A stretch of 60,648 nucleotides of DNA, from the NCBI GenBank assembly GCA_000496175.1, contig KI543168.1, positions 350,174 to 410,821 of the forward strand, written 5' to 3'. Position 1 is the first letter of the stretch. Every line of letters starts with the position of its first letter. Shown piece by piece: positions 9,202 through 18,114 of the stretch. The stretch is from an uncultured archaeon A07HR67. Its GTDB lineage: Archaea; Halobacteriota; Halobacteria; Halobacteriales; Haloferacaceae. The notes below the pieces were generated by a model. It saw nothing but the letters and a program-made list of their open reading frames with translations, was not told the DNA's origin and searched no databases. Position numbers and translations under genes: made by a program.

Positions 9202-9663
9202 ATGACGTACGAAAACCTCGATGCCAAGCTCGTGAACTCGTTGCTCGGAAACGGTCGCGCCAGCCTCCGGAGCCTCGGCGACGAACTCGACGTCTCGGTG
9301 ACGACCGTCTCGAACCACCTCCGGGACCTCGAAGAAGAGGGGGTCATCCGCGGATACAGCCCGATCGTCGACTACGACAAGCTCGGCTTCGACGTGACTG
9401 CCATCCTCCAGTTGAAAGTCGAAGGGAGCGCGTTGCCCGAGATCACGGAGAAACTCAGACAGGAGAAACAGATGGTGAGCGTCTACGAGGTCACCGGCGA
9501 CTACGACGTGATCGCGGTCGGGAAGTTCACCGACACCGACGGGATGAACGACCAGATCAAGTCGATCCTCGCGGACACCGACATCCGCGAGTCGAACACG
9601 AGCGTCGTGCTCAACGCCGTCACCGAGAACAAACAGTTCGACCTCGACGTCGACGAGGAGTGA
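9202..9663 (+). CDS. lrp: Lrp/AsnC family transcriptional regulator
   Basis: 153 aa with the standard two-domain layout. Residues 1-60 form the winged HTH ([20 protein letters not shown], then [19 protein letters not shown]), and residues 65-150 the RAM/ligand-binding domain ([25 protein letters not shown]). Such proteins form octamers and respond to amino acids. Its divergence from glnA implies control of glutamine synthesis, in line with the Lrp-glnA pairing reported in Halobacterium. ATG 9202 is the first ATG after the TATA-like box. The exact paralogue name cannot be set from sequence alone. Confidence 0.92.
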   Translation: MTYENLDAKLVNSLLGNGRASLRSLGDELDVSVTTVSNHLRDLEEEGVIRGYSPIVDYDKLGFDVTAILQLKVEGSALPEITEKLRQEKQMVSVYEVTGDYDVIAVGKFTDTDGMNDQIKSILADTDIRESNTSVVLNAVTENKQFDLDVDEE

Positions 9664-9730
9664 TCCGGGCGAGAACCCCGCCTGAACCGCGGACGCTCGC
9701 GTGGACGGACCGCCAGAACGCGTCCGGTTC

Positions 9731-10999
9731 TCAGGCGAGCCGTTCGACCGCGCCGACGATCACGTCAACACCGACGTCGATCGCCGCCTCGTCGACGTCG
9801 AAGTACGCGGTGTGGTGACCCGCCGGGTTGCTCGCGCCGACGCCGAGATACGTCGCCTCCCCGCCCTGTCGTTGAACGCGGCGGATCAGATACGAGGCGT
9901 CCTCGCTGCCGCCGAACTCCTTCGTCGTCACCCGGTCGACGGCGTCGACGGCGGCCGCGGCCGACTCGACGGTCTCGACCACCGACGCATCGTTCTCGAA
10001 CGTCGTCGTCTTGCCGTAGAGGCTCGTCTCGTACTCCACGTCGTGTATCGTCGCCGCGCCGTCAACGACGTCGCGGGCCCGCTCGAGCATGTACTCGTTG
10101 AGGTCGTGAGTCTCGCCGCGGACCTCGACGCGCATGGTTGCCTCCTCGCAGATCACGTTCTGGGCGTTGTCGGCTGCCACCTGCCCCACGTTGATCCGGG
10201 TCGCGCCGTCGCCGTGTCTCGCGATTCCGTAGAGGTTGCCGATCGCCGCCGTCGCCGCCTGAAGCGCGTTTCGGCCCACGTTCGGCTCGCCGCCGGCGTG
10301 AGCGGGCTCGCCGGTGAAGCTGACGTCGAGTTTGGCGTTCGACAACGGCGCGTCGTAGCTGGAGACGATCGTCCCGGTCGGCTCGTCCAGCCCCACGTGA
10401 ACCGCGAGCAGACGGTCGACGTCGTCGAGGTGGCCCGATTCGGCCATCGGCTTGCCGCCGCGACCCCCTTCCTCGGCCGACTGAAAGAACAGTTTGAGCG
10501 TGCCGTCGAAGCCGCCGTCGGCGAACGCGCGCGCCACACCGAGCCCGATGGCGGCGTGTGCGTCGTGGCCGCAGGCGTGCATCTCCCCCGGATGGCGGCT
10601 CGCGAACCCCTCGGCCGCCGGCCGGTGGTCGTCGTCCATCGCCTCCTGTCGTTCCAGCGCGTCGATGTCGGTCCGGAGCCCGACCGTCGGGCCGTCGCCG
10701 AACGTCTGGGTCGCTATCACGCCCGTGATGTCGCCCATCGCCTCGAGGTACTCCGGCGGCGCCCCCTCCTCGCGGGCGCGTTCGCGCGCTGCGGCGAGCT
10801 CGTCGGCAGGCGGCACGCCCATCCGCGCGTCGGGGTCGACCGTCTCCGCGCCGAGAAACACCTCGTATCCGAGCGCCTCGAGCTCGGCGGCGAGCAGCGC
10901 CGAGGTGCGGAACTCCTTCCAGCCGGCCTCGGCGTGTCGGTGAAGGTCGCGGCGAATCATCGACAACGAGCTGTCTGAAAACGTCGTCAGTGGCTCCAT
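9731..10999 (-). CDS. M20 family amidohydrolase (aminobenzoyl-glutamate hydrolase-like)
   Basis: 422 aa. Signatures of M20D metallo-amidohydrolases: RRDLHRHAEAGWKEFRT at residue 13, GLRTDIDALERQE near 110, the metal ligands in GEMHACGHDAHAAIGLG near 145, FFQSAEEGGRGGKPM near 175 and a dimerisation domain. The closest relatives by motif are AbgA/AbgB-type and HipO/ILR1 hydrolases that cleave N-acyl or N-aminobenzoyl amino acids; the substrate is unknown. ATG 10999 is chosen because it immediately precedes the LHRHAEAG signature. The reading frame is open through the upstream pgk only because pgk is frameshifted, so an apparent 854-aa fusion is artefactual. The two genes lie about 80 bp apart on the same strand. 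Confidence 0.92.
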   Translation of the reverse strand: MEPLTTFSDSSLSMIRRDLHRHAEAGWKEFRTSALLAAELEALGYEVFLGAETVDPDARMGVPPADELAAARERAREEGAPPEYLEAMGDITGVIATQTFGDGPTVGLRTDIDALERQEAMDDDHRPAAEGFASRHPGEMHACGHDAHAAIGLGVARAFADGGFDGTLKLFFQSAEEGGRGGKPMAESGHLDDVDRLLAVHVGLDEPTGTIVSSYDAPLSNAKLDVSFTGEPAHAGGEPNVGRNALQAATAAIGNLYGIARHGDGATRINVGQVAADNAQNVICEEATMRVEVRGETHDLNEYMLERARDVVDGAATIHDVEYETSLYGKTTTFENDASVVETVESAAAAVDAVDRVTTKEFGGSEDASYLIRRVQRQGGEATYLGVGASNPAGHHTAYFDVDEAAIDVGVDVIVGAVERLA

Positions 11000-11081
11000 A
11001 CCTACGCCTCGGAGCCGAGCCGAAAAAGCGTTGAGCAAACGGAGAAACGCGGGCTGGCGACACGCCGCGTCGCCGGAGCGT

Positions 11082-12295
11082 TCAGGCGTCGTCGATCCGA
11101 AGCGGCTCGACCGCGGGCAGCGGCTCGCCGGTAAGCGCACGGATGTACGCGCCGCCGGCGATGAAACGTGCGAGAAGGCGTCTTCGGAGAGTCCGTACAT
11201 CTCGATTGCCCGCGAGGTGTCGCCGCCGCCGACGACCGAGAAGCAATCGGTCTCGGCGATCGCCTCCAGAACGCCGACCGTGCCGGCCGCGAACCGCTCG
11301 TCCTCGAAGACGCCGAGCGCACCCTTCACGAACACCGCGTCGGAGTCGCGGATCAGCGATCCGTACTCGGCGACCGTCCCGGAGCCGACGTCGACGTACG
11401 CCTCGGTCTTCCGGTCGATGTCGGCGACGGCGACCTCCGCGCGGTCGCCGCCGTCGTCGTAGGCCAGGTCGCTCGGAAGGTGGACTCGGTCCACGTGGTC
11501 GGCGAGAATCGACTCGACCGTCTCGTGGGTCGCCTCCCACTGGTCGTCGAACAGGTCCATCCCCTCGAGGTCGTGACCGACCGGGTGGCCGGCCGCGCGC
11601 AAGAAGAGCTCGCCGGCGACCCCTCCGAGCAGAAACCGGTCGACCCGGTCGTCGAGCGCGTCCATCACGCCGATCACGTCGGTGGCTTTCGTTCCTCCGA
11701 TCACCATCGTGACCGGGCCGTCGAACGTCCGGCGGGCGATCGCGGTGTTGGCCTCGTACTCGGCGCGCATCACGTGGCCCGCGTACGCGGGCAGCGCGCG
11801 CGGAAATCCGACGAGCGACGCGTGTTTGCGGTGAGCCGCCGAGTAGGCGTCGTTGACGTAGGCGTCGAACCGGGGTGCGAGCGTCCGGACGAACTCGGTG
11901 TCGGCTTTCGTCTCCGGGCTCGCTTCCGGCAGTTCCTCGGCACACATGCGGGTGTTCTCGAGCAGGAGCACCTCGCCGCGCTCGAGCGCGTCTATCGCCG
12001 CGAGCGCCGCCTCGCCGTACGTGTCGGCGACGAAGCCGACCGGGCGGTCGAGGTGACCGGCCAGCACGTCCGCGTGGCCGGCCAGCGAGGTGAAGTCGTC
12101 GCGTCCGGGACGACCCTGGTGGGCCATGAGCACGACGCGGTGGCCGGCGTCGGCCAGGTCGCGGACCGTCTGCGCGTGTCGGTGAAACCGGCGGTTGTCC
12201 TGCGGCTCGCCGTCCTCGATCGGAGAATTGAGATCGAGGCGGACGAGCACGCGCGAGTCTGTCGGCAGGTCGTCGAGGGGACGAAGCGTGGGCAT
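11082..12295 (-). pseudogene. pgk: Phosphoglycerate kinase, interrupted by a -1 frameshift near the 3' end
   Basis: The first 375 or so codons encode a normal PGK: LVRLDLNSPIEDGEPQDN, substrate-binding MAHQGRPGRDDF, FDAYVNDAYSAAHRKHAS, VTMVIGGTKATD, VFVKGALGVFEDE and FSVVGGGDTSRA. After FSHVS, at about 11160-11166, the frame is lost. The remaining nucleotide-binding and C-terminal part (IAGGAYIRALTGEPLPAVEP) continues in the -1 frame to a TGA at 11082. One missing base explains it, giving 404 aa if restored, the normal family length. Uncorrected, translation would run into the downstream amidohydrolase. PGK interconverts 3-phosphoglycerate and 1,3-bisphosphoglycerate and is paired here with gap. 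A sequencing error is the simplest explanation; real inactivation is possible. Confidence 0.9.
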
Positions 12296-12335
12296 GGGTG
12301 AACGTGGGTGTGTCGACGGGGTGGGTGCTGACGGC

Positions 12336-13388
12336 TTACGAGTCGGCGGTCACGTACGCGGCCATGTCGAGCATCCGGCACGAGAAGCCGTACTCGTTGT
12401 CGTACCAGGTGAGGATCTTCAACAACCCGCCGTCGGCGATGACGTTGGTGGATTCGAGATCGACGTAGCTGGAGAAGGGGAGGCCGACGATGTCGCTGGA
12501 AACGACCTCGTCGTCGGTGTAGCCGAGCACGCCCGCCAGCGGCCCGTCGTCGGCCGCCGCGCGGAACGCGTCGTTCACCTGTGCCGCAGTGACGGTCTCG
12601 TCGAGGGTGACGACGAACTCCGTGATCGAACCGGTCGGCACCGGGACGCGGATCGCCATCCCGTCGATCTTGCCGTCGAGTTGGGGGAGAACCTGCTGGG
12701 CGGCGCCGGCCGCGCCGGTGGAGGTCGGAACGATGTTCTCGGCGGCCGCGCGTCCCCGGCGGGTCTTCGCCTTCGGGCCGTCGATGAGCGTCTGCGAGCC
12801 GGTGTACGCGTGGACCGTGGTGAGGGTGCCGGCCTCGATGCCGAACTCGTCGTCGAGCACCTTCGCGACAGGCGTAATGGAGTTTGTCGTACAGGAGGCG
12901 TTCGAGACCACGTCGTCGCCGTCGTACTCGTCGTGGTTGACGCCGTACACGAGCTGTTTGACCGGCTCGTCGCCCTTCGGCGGCGCGGAGATGACGACGG
13001 TGTCGGCGCCTCCATCGAGGTGGGCGCTCGCGTCCGCCTTCGTGCGGAAGATGCCGGTGCATTCTAACGCGACGTCGACGTCGAGCGCGTCCCACGGAAT
13101 GTCGGCCGGGTCCTGGACGTTGAACAACGGTACCGACGTGTCGCCGATCGTCAGCGCTTCGCCGTCGAGTTCGATACCGTCGAGCCGTCCCATCGTCGTG
13201 TCGTACTTCGCGAGATACGCCATGTCCGCGAAGTCCATCACGTCGTTGATTCCGGCGAGCTCGACGCGGGGGTCTTCGAGGGTCGCGCGAAGAACATTCC
13301 GGCCGATCCGGCCGAAGCCGTTGAGCCCGACGCGAACGACCTCGTCTTCGGGCACGTCGTCTCCCGCGGAGAGATACGATTTACTCAT
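12336..13388 (-). CDS. gap: Glyceraldehyde-3-phosphate dehydrogenase, type I
   Basis: 350 aa. It begins with a short acidic extension, then RVGLNGFGRIGRNVLRA (NAD(P)-binding Rossmann turn, about residues 19-35) and has the catalytic signature SNASCTTN with Cys166, followed by TVHAYTGSQ and the C-terminal WYDNEYGFSCRM. This is the bacterial-type (type I) enzyme, distinct from the archaeal type II enzyme; haloarchaea commonly use it for sugar catabolism. It lies 40 bp upstream of pgk on the same strand, forming a gap-pgk operon. The AT-rich box before the ATG (tttaagtatc on the minus strand) is the probable promoter. Confidence 0.96.
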   Translation of the reverse strand: MSKSYLSAGDDVPEDEVVRVGLNGFGRIGRNVLRATLEDPRVELAGINDVMDFADMAYLAKYDTTMGRLDGIELDGEALTIGDTSVPLFNVQDPADIPWDALDVDVALECTGIFRTKADASAHLDGGADTVVISAPPKGDEPVKQLVYGVNHDEYDGDDVVSNASCTTNSITPVAKVLDDEFGIEAGTLTTVHAYTGSQTLIDGPKAKTRRGRAAAENIVPTSTGAAGAAQQVLPQLDGKIDGMAIRVPVPTGSITEFVVTLDETVTAAQVNDAFRAAADDGPLAGVLGYTDDEVVSSDIVGLPFSSYVDLESTNVIADGGLLKILTWYDNEYGFSCRMLDMAAYVTADS

Positions 13389-13515
13389 ATGCGAAAAAGA
13401 GAAACGCAGATACTTAAATCCGCACGAGTTGGCCGCGCCGGGGGCGAGCGGGGGTCAGACGGCCGATACGCGAACCGACAGAAGGCTTATCGGGGAGACC
13501 GCCGTCAGATGGAAT

Positions 13516-13893
13516 ATGGATAGAGACGACCGTGACGACCCGTTCGGGGACTTTTTCGAGGAGATCGAACGGATGATGAACGAGATGGCCGGCGGCCAGT
13601 CCGGAGCCGACGACGCCGGCTTTGGCTCGGAGACGCACGTCGACGCGTACGCGACCAGCGATACCGTTCGACTCGTCGCCGACCTCCCGGCCGTCTCGAA
13701 AGAGCAGCTCTCCTTACAGTGTGACGGAGAAGCGCTCACTATCTCGGCGGCGTCCGACCGACGTGAGTACGACGAGACGATCGACCTCCCCGCGCCCGTG
13801 GACGAACACTCCGGGGATGCGACGTTCAACAACGGCGTGTTAGAGGTCGAGTTCGACCGCGACGACGACGCCGCCTCCATCGACGTCGTCTGA
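13516..13893 (+). CDS. Hsp20/GvpH-like small chaperone-fold protein
   Basis: 125 aa. The N-terminus is acidic and helical (DPFGDFFEEIERMMNEMAGG), followed by an alpha-crystallin-like beta-sandwich: VDAYATSDTVRLVADLPAVS, then LSLQCDGEALTISA and a C-terminal GVLEVEFD strand, the typical A-x-x-x-G-V-L-x-v ending of small heat-shock proteins. Haloarchaeal GvpH-like and Hsp20 proteins have this organisation. A TATA-like aggcttatc lies about 28 nt before the ATG, supporting this start. It would act as an ATP-independent holdase; the specific client is unknown. The C-terminal IxI oligomerisation motif is not evident. Confidence 0.75.
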   Translation: MDRDDRDDPFGDFFEEIERMMNEMAGGQSGADDAGFGSETHVDAYATSDTVRLVADLPAVSKEQLSLQCDGEALTISAASDRREYDETIDLPAPVDEHSGDATFNNGVLEVEFDRDDDAASIDVV

Positions 13894-13902
13894 TCTCGCC
13901 CG

Positions 13903-14844
13903 CTACCCGTCCGCCGCAACCCGCTCGACGAGCGCCGCGAGCCGGTCGTAAAACCCCGGCTCGTACTTCGTCTCCGCGTCGATCGTCGGTCTGGCGTTCG
14001 TCTCGGTGACCACGAGCCGGTCGTCGGTCTCGAGCAGGTCGACGCCGAGGTAGTCGATTCCGAGCGCCGCCGCCGCCCGCTCGGCCAGGTCGCGTCCCTC
14101 CGCGTCGAGGGTGACGCCGCGTGCGTCCGCGCCGCGGTGGACGTTGTGTTTCCAACGGCCGGCGTCGAGCGCGTCGGCCGGGAGCGCCCGCCGGACCGCG
14201 CCGGCGTAGGCGCCGTCGACGACCATCACCCGGTAGTCGCGTGCGTCCGGGAGAAACTCCTGGATCAGGTACGACTTGTCGCCGGTCGCCCGGTAGTCGT
14301 GGACCAGGTCGAGGTAGTCGACGATCCCCAAAAGCGAGTCGAGGTCGGCTGCCTTCGCGACGCCGACCCCGCGGGTCGCGGAGTTCGGCTTGATCACGAC
14401 CGGGAAGCTGAACCCGGCGACCGCGTCCACGACCGTCGACTCCGCGGCCGGGTTCGACACCTGTGTCGTCCGCGGGACGGGGAGGCCGGCGTCCTCGAGC
14501 GCGGCGAGGACGCCGGCCTTGTTTCGGGAGGTGACGACCGCATCGCGGCCGTTCACCCACGGCACCGACAGCCGCTGGTCGACGACGGCACCCTCCATGA
14601 GCCGCGAGGGGTAGACGAAGCCGACGTCGAACGCGGCGTCGATCGATCCTGGGGCGTCGTCAGCGCTCGCGTCGCCCAGGGCGTCGTCGGCGCTCGCGTC
14701 GCCGGGATCGCCGTCTGCGACCCGGAGCGACCGTTGTGTCGGCTGGACGTGGTCAACCGCGATGCCGCGGTCGGAGAACGGCTCGCGGACCCGCTCGTAT
14801 GTCTCCGCAGCGGTGGTCATCGCGAGCCGAATCGGGTCGGCCAT
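13903..14844 (-). CDS. ATP-grasp ligase, RimK-type
   Basis: 313 aa. The central and C-terminal parts show the ATP-grasp fold: FPVVIKPNSATRGVGVAKA (ATP-binding Lys and Gly-rich loop), YLIQEFLPDARDYRVMVVDG, and the metal-binding end GVDLLETDDRLVVTETNARPTID. RimK-type enzymes ligate glutamate or other amino acids to proteins, peptides, F420 or amino-group carrier proteins; the acceptor is not visible here and no LysW-like carrier is adjacent. ATG 14844 (MADPIRLAM) is preferred over the upstream 14874. A 27-bp direct repeat near the N-terminus encodes two copies of a GDASADDA unit. Convergent with the Hsp20-like gene. Confidence 0.85.
   Translation of the reverse strand: MADPIRLAMTTAAETYERVREPFSDRGIAVDHVQPTQRSLRVADGDPGDASADDALGDASADDAPGSIDAAFDVGFVYPSRLMEGAVVDQRLSVPWVNGRDAVVTSRNKAGVLAALEDAGLPVPRTTQVSNPAAESTVVDAVAGFSFPVVIKPNSATRGVGVAKAADLDSLLGIVDYLDLVHDYRATGDKSYLIQEFLPDARDYRVMVVDGAYAGAVRRALPADALDAGRWKHNVHRGADARGVTLDAEGRDLAERAAAALGIDYLGVDLLETDDRLVVTETNARPTIDAETKYEPGFYDRLAALVERVAADG
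14652..14703 (-). repeat. In-frame 27-bp tandem duplication inside the RimK-type gene
   Basis: Two copies of a 25-bp sequence (14652-14676 and 14679-14703) differ at one base and are offset by exactly 27 bp, keeping the reading frame. They encode GDASADDA twice in a surface-like acidic loop between the first and second parts of the N-terminal domain. This looks like replication slippage and should be variable between strains. Confidence 0.8.
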
Positions 14845-14923
14845 CGGGCGGGCTACCGGGCCTCGCGGCGACACACGGGGTCAGCGTCGCCGACAGGAGA
14901 GAGACGCGCGGCCGACGGGCGCC

Positions 14924-15214
14924 TCACTGTAGGTGCCCCTCCTTGCGAAGCTGTTCGGCCTCGCTTTTCTCGTAGCGCCAGGAGATGTCGGCCTTCTCGT
15001 CCTGCCAGTCCCACGGCTCGACGAGGACGATGTCGTCCTCGCGGATCCAGACGCGTTTTTGCATCCGCCCGGGGATCCGGGCCGTCCGTTCTTTTCCGTC
15101 CGCACAGCGGACCCGCACACGGTTCGCGCCGAGCATCTCGACGACCTCGGCGAACACTTCGTCGTCGTCGGGCATCCGGAGGTCGCGTCGCCCCTCGCCG
15201 TCTCCGTCGGTCAT
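14924..15214 (-). CDS. eif1A: Translation initiation factor aIF-1A
   Basis: 96 aa, the normal size of archaeal aIF1A. The S1/OB-fold core is clear: [38 protein letters not shown], then [18 protein letters not shown]. It binds the A site of the small ribosomal subunit with aIF1 and aIF2 during start-codon selection. ATG 15214 is used because the conserved domain starts about 18 residues later and a TATA-like cttttatc (minus strand, about 15238-15245) lies about 27 nt upstream. Its neighbours are not translation genes. Confidence 0.96.
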   Translation of the reverse strand: MTDGDGEGRRDLRMPDDDEVFAEVVEMLGANRVRVRCADGKERTARIPGRMQKRVWIREDDIVLVEPWDWQDEKADISWRYEKSEAEQLRKEGHLQ

Positions 15215-15341
15215 GTGTCCAACGATACGTGTTCCACCCGATAAAAGCCCCACCCTCCGGCGCGGCGCCCGCGTCTCCGGGCAGTGCCACCGACCGGAGC
15301 GCGTCCGAAACGGCTATACGCGTCGGTCGTCCTCACCCGGT

Positions 15342-15587
15342 ATGACACGACTGCCCGAGTTCGCCGTCGATCTCGTCGAACTGATCGCGCTCGGTCTCGG
15401 CTCCGGAGTGGCGTCGTTCATCGGTGTCGAGCTCGAACGCACCGGTATCGCCGGGCTGGCCGGCGGCGATCTCGTCGTGGGCGTCTGGGCGCTCGCGATG
15501 GGACTGGTGGCGTTGTACATCGGCGTCGTCGCGCTGGGATACGAGCAGGTGCTTCCCCGCGTGCGATCGCTCGTCGACGGGACCTAA
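15342..15587 (+). CDS. Small two-helix membrane protein, unknown function
   Basis: 81 aa, not recognised. It has two hydrophobic segments: about residues 11-28 (LVELIALGLGSGVASFIGV) and 43-66 (LVVGVWALAMGLVALYIGVVAL), joined by a short polar loop. It has its own TATA-like ggctatacg about 27 nt before the ATG, so it looks like a real leaderless gene. It is followed 43 bp later by another small membrane protein with a similar layout and its own promoter. Confidence 0.7.
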   Translation: MTRLPEFAVDLVELIALGLGSGVASFIGVELERTGIAGLAGGDLVVGVWALAMGLVALYIGVVALGYEQVLPRVRSLVDGT

Positions 15588-15630
15588 CGTCGTCAAGGGG
15601 CTTTTATCAGCTCCGCGAGAGGACTGGAGC

Positions 15631-15837
15631 ATGGAACACGCGCTCACCAACTGGCTTCTCGGGCTGATCGCCGCGCTGCTCGCCGTGCTCGTTCTCGACG
15701 CGACCGGCCGGGAGTTTCTCGACGCCGTCGTCCCCATCGAGGCGGTCGCGAACCTGCTCGCGCTCGTGACCTTTCTCGCCTTCGTCCTCCTGACCGGCGC
15801 GTTCATGGTGTACACCGCGTCGTTCCGCGAGGCGTGA
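15631..15837 (+). CDS. Small two-helix membrane protein, unknown function
   Basis: 68 aa, not recognised. Two hydrophobic segments, about residues 6-23 (TNWLLGLIAALLAVLVLD) and 38-62 (AVANLLALVTFLAFVLLTGAF), are separated by a loop containing ATGREFLDAV. A strong TATA-like ggcttttatc lies about 27 nt upstream of the ATG, consistent with independent leaderless transcription. The size and topology echo the preceding gene, though sequence similarity between them is weak. Confidence 0.7.
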   Translation: MEHALTNWLLGLIAALLAVLVLDATGREFLDAVVPIEAVANLLALVTFLAFVLLTGAFMVYTASFREA

Positions 15838-15901
15838 GCCGGGCGCGGACGCCGCGGCGCCGCCACGAAGGCTTTTGATTGCTCCCGCGCATGGCCGGAG
15901 T

Positions 15902-16876
15902 ATGGAGTACACGACGCTCGGCGACACGGGGATGACCGTCTCGAAGATTTGTCTCGGCTGTATGAGTTTTGGCGACCCGGACTGGCGCGAGTGGGTACTC
16001 GGCGAGGAGGAAGGGAAGCGACTGGTCGAGCGGGCGCTTGAGCTCGGAGTGAACTTCTTCGACACCGCCAACATGTACTCGAACGGCGAGTCCGAGCGCA
16101 TCCTCGGAGAAGCGTTAGAAGGCCACCGCGAGGAGAGCGTCGTCGCCACGAAAGGCTACTTCCAGATGGACGAGTCGGACCCGAACTCCGGGGGGCTATC
16201 TCGCAAGGCACTCGAACAGGAGCTCCAACACAGCCTCGACCGGCTCGGAATGGAGACGATCGACCTCTATCAGATCCACCGGTGGGACTACGACACCCCG
16301 ATCGAGGAGACGCTCGCCGCCCTCGACGACGCAGTCCGGCGCGGACAGATCCGACACCTCGGCGCCTCCTCGATGTGGGCCCACCAGTTCGCCGAGGCGC
16401 TTCACGCGAGCGACCGGCTGGGGCTCGACCGGTTCGCCACGATGCAAAACCACTACAACCTCGTCTACCGCGAGGAGGAACGCGAGATGCTCCCGTTGTG
16501 TGACCGCGAGAACGTGGGCGTCATCCCCTGGAGCCCGCTAGCACGCGGGTACCTCACCCGCCCCGACGAGGCGGTCGACGCAACCACCCGCGGAGAAACC
16601 GAAGAACATCTCTACCGGCACCCGTACCGCGACGGTGGTGGTCCGGCGGTCAACGCCCGTGTCGAGGAGCTGGCCGCCGAAAAGGGCGTGAAGATGGCAC
16701 AGATCGCGCTCGCCTGGCAGTTCCACGCGGAGCCGGTCGACGCGCCGATCGTCGGCACCACCAGCGTCGAACACCTCGAGGACGCGGTTGAGGCGCTCGA
16801 CATCGACCTGTCTGCGTCCGACATCGAGTGGCTCGAGGAACCGTACGAGCCGGTCCCCGTCTCCGGTCACGACTGA
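15902..16876 (+). CDS. Aldo/keto reductase
   Basis: 324 aa TIM-barrel oxidoreductase. The catalytic tetrad is visible: Asp and Tyr in FFDTANMYSNGESERILG (about residues 50-65), Lys in VVATKGYF, and His in LYQIHRWDYDTP. The C-terminal NADP-binding signature is APIVGTTSVEHLEDAVEA. It resembles the YajO/AKR11-13 type enzymes that reduce aldehydes and ketones; the substrate is unknown. ATG 15902 starts directly at the conserved MEYTTLGDTGMTVS; a TATA-like ggcttttgat lies about 30 nt upstream. Appears monocistronic. Confidence 0.94.
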   Translation: MEYTTLGDTGMTVSKICLGCMSFGDPDWREWVLGEEEGKRLVERALELGVNFFDTANMYSNGESERILGEALEGHREESVVATKGYFQMDESDPNSGGLSRKALEQELQHSLDRLGMETIDLYQIHRWDYDTPIEETLAALDDAVRRGQIRHLGASSMWAHQFAEALHASDRLGLDRFATMQNHYNLVYREEEREMLPLCDRENVGVIPWSPLARGYLTRPDEAVDATTRGETEEHLYRHPYRDGGGPAVNARVEELAAEKGVKMAQIALAWQFHAEPVDAPIVGTTSVEHLEDAVEALDIDLSASDIEWLEEPYEPVPVSGHD

Positions 16877-16953
16877 GCCGGGAGAGCGCCGCGAGCCCGC
16901 CGAAACGGCCCGGAGAAACAACCCTTTTGCGACCCCGCCCCGAACGCGAGGGT

Positions 16954-17388
16954 ATGACCGACGACGAGACATCGGAGACGGACGACTCGCCAGATGCCGA
17001 CGAGGCCGACGCCGCGGACGACGAGGAGAAATCCTTCCGCGAGCGCGTCGAGGAGATCCGCGAGCGACGCGAGCAGGAGCGCGAGGAGGGCGAGCGTCCG
17101 GAACCGGACGAGATGATGGGCGGCGGTGGCCCGCCGGGGATGGGCGGCGGCGGTGGCGGCGGCAACCCCTTCGCACAGATGATGTCCGGCATGATGGGTG
17201 GCGGCGGTCCGGGCGGCGCGGGCGGCGCAGGCGGCCCGCCGGGGATGGGCGGCGGCCGACCCGGTGAGGGTGGCGGCGAAGATGCCGGCAACGAGGAGCT
17301 CGTCCGTGAGGTGCGACAGCTTCGCGACGAGGTCCGCGACGCGACCCGACAGCTCCAGCGGATCGCACAGGCGCTCGAAGACGACTGA
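16954..17388 (+). CDS. Glycine/methionine-rich protein flanked by coiled coils, unknown function
   Basis: 144 aa with three clear parts. Residues 1-50 are acidic and then helical (SFRERVEEIRERREQERE). Residues 51-105 are low complexity, repeating GGGG, PPGMGGG and QMMSGMMGGG. Residues 110-144 form another amphipathic helix with heptad character (ELVREVRQLRDEVRDATRQL). The gene has a TATA-like acccttttg about 28 nt before the ATG. A glycine-rich, methionine-studded linker between two charged helices suggests an oligomeric scaffold or disordered assembly protein; this is inference. No enzymatic motif is present. Confidence 0.75.
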   Translation: MTDDETSETDDSPDADEADAADDEEKSFRERVEEIRERREQEREEGERPEPDEMMGGGGPPGMGGGGGGGNPFAQMMSGMMGGGGPGGAGGAGGPPGMGGGRPGEGGGEDAGNEELVREVRQLRDEVRDATRQLQRIAQALEDD

Positions 17389-18114
17389 ACTGCGGTCTCA
17401 CTCGGCGTCGAGGCCGGGTCTTACTCGAAGCGACGATCCCACACGAGACCGTGACGCACCCGCGGTCGGGACTGCGTCTGGCGGAGACGGTGTGTGTTCG
17501 ACTTCGTTGGAATCCTCAGCAGGTGGTCTGTGTTGAGCCTAGAACGGTCAATACGTAAATGCCGACGGACCGTTCACTACTTGTCAAGAGCGCTATGTGG
17601 GAGATAGAGGGTGGACGCAGTAACTGCCATCTTCAGATCCGGTTACCACCTCTCGTGTCGACACGGACGAGTGTTCAGAGGAGAGCTAAACCCAAGAGCC
17701 CGAGGTGAGACGCGTATTGAGCGGGCGCCCCGTTCACACTGCCCCGACTCTATTCCCAATATGAATGACGAACTCGGTGTCTGGTATAAACCGTATGAGC
17801 GCTCGGTCACGCAGGTCAATCGCTTTGAGACGCTGCGCCCGCGGGTGATCGCCGAGCGTGTACGAGACCTTGCTACTGTAGGGCCAGAAACAAATCTCGC
17901 CGTCGACTTCGGTCTGTTTACGGAGAATGACTCCGGTCTCGGTTGTGTAACTTGCCCCTGAATCGCTCCGCGCTGTATACAACAGCGGTTATACTAGCTT
18001 CTTAGATTTTGTCAGTAGCAGCATCGAGATACGACGGTTGTAGTCATCATTTGAATCACGGTATCTTCGCTATCTAACTCCTGAATCAGTCAATCGAATG
18101 CGCTTACGCATTGA
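17389..18114. other. AT-rich stretch with no confident gene (start of an accessory island)
   Basis: From about 17500 the GC content drops well below the flanking DNA. Two overlapping short ORFs, one on each strand at about 17734-17982, encode plausible but unrecognised peptides (minus: CFWPYSSKVSYTLGD; plus: MNDELGVWYKPYERSV). They cannot both be real and neither has a clear promoter, so this may be a gene remnant. An 8-bp inverted repeat, gaacggtc (17542-17549) and gaccgttc (17568-17575), flanks an A/T-rich spacer. Nothing else is supported. Confidence 0.5.
18097..18112 (-). terminator. Short perfect hairpin after the minus-strand pair
   Basis: AATGCG (18097-18102), loop ctta, CGCATT (18107-18112) forms a perfect 6-bp stem just 3 nt after the stop codon of the gene at 18115-18315. 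Its position suits a transcription end or mRNA-stabilising hairpin for the lipoprotein/small-membrane-protein operon. There is no long T-run after it on the minus strand. Confidence 0.4.

Noticed and set aside
9731..12295. A single 854-codon gene combining PGK and an amidohydrolase
   Set aside because: The PGK C-terminus continues in another frame and the hydrolase has its own ATG at its conserved start; the fusion is caused by a one-base frameshift and the intergenic residues are not protein-like.
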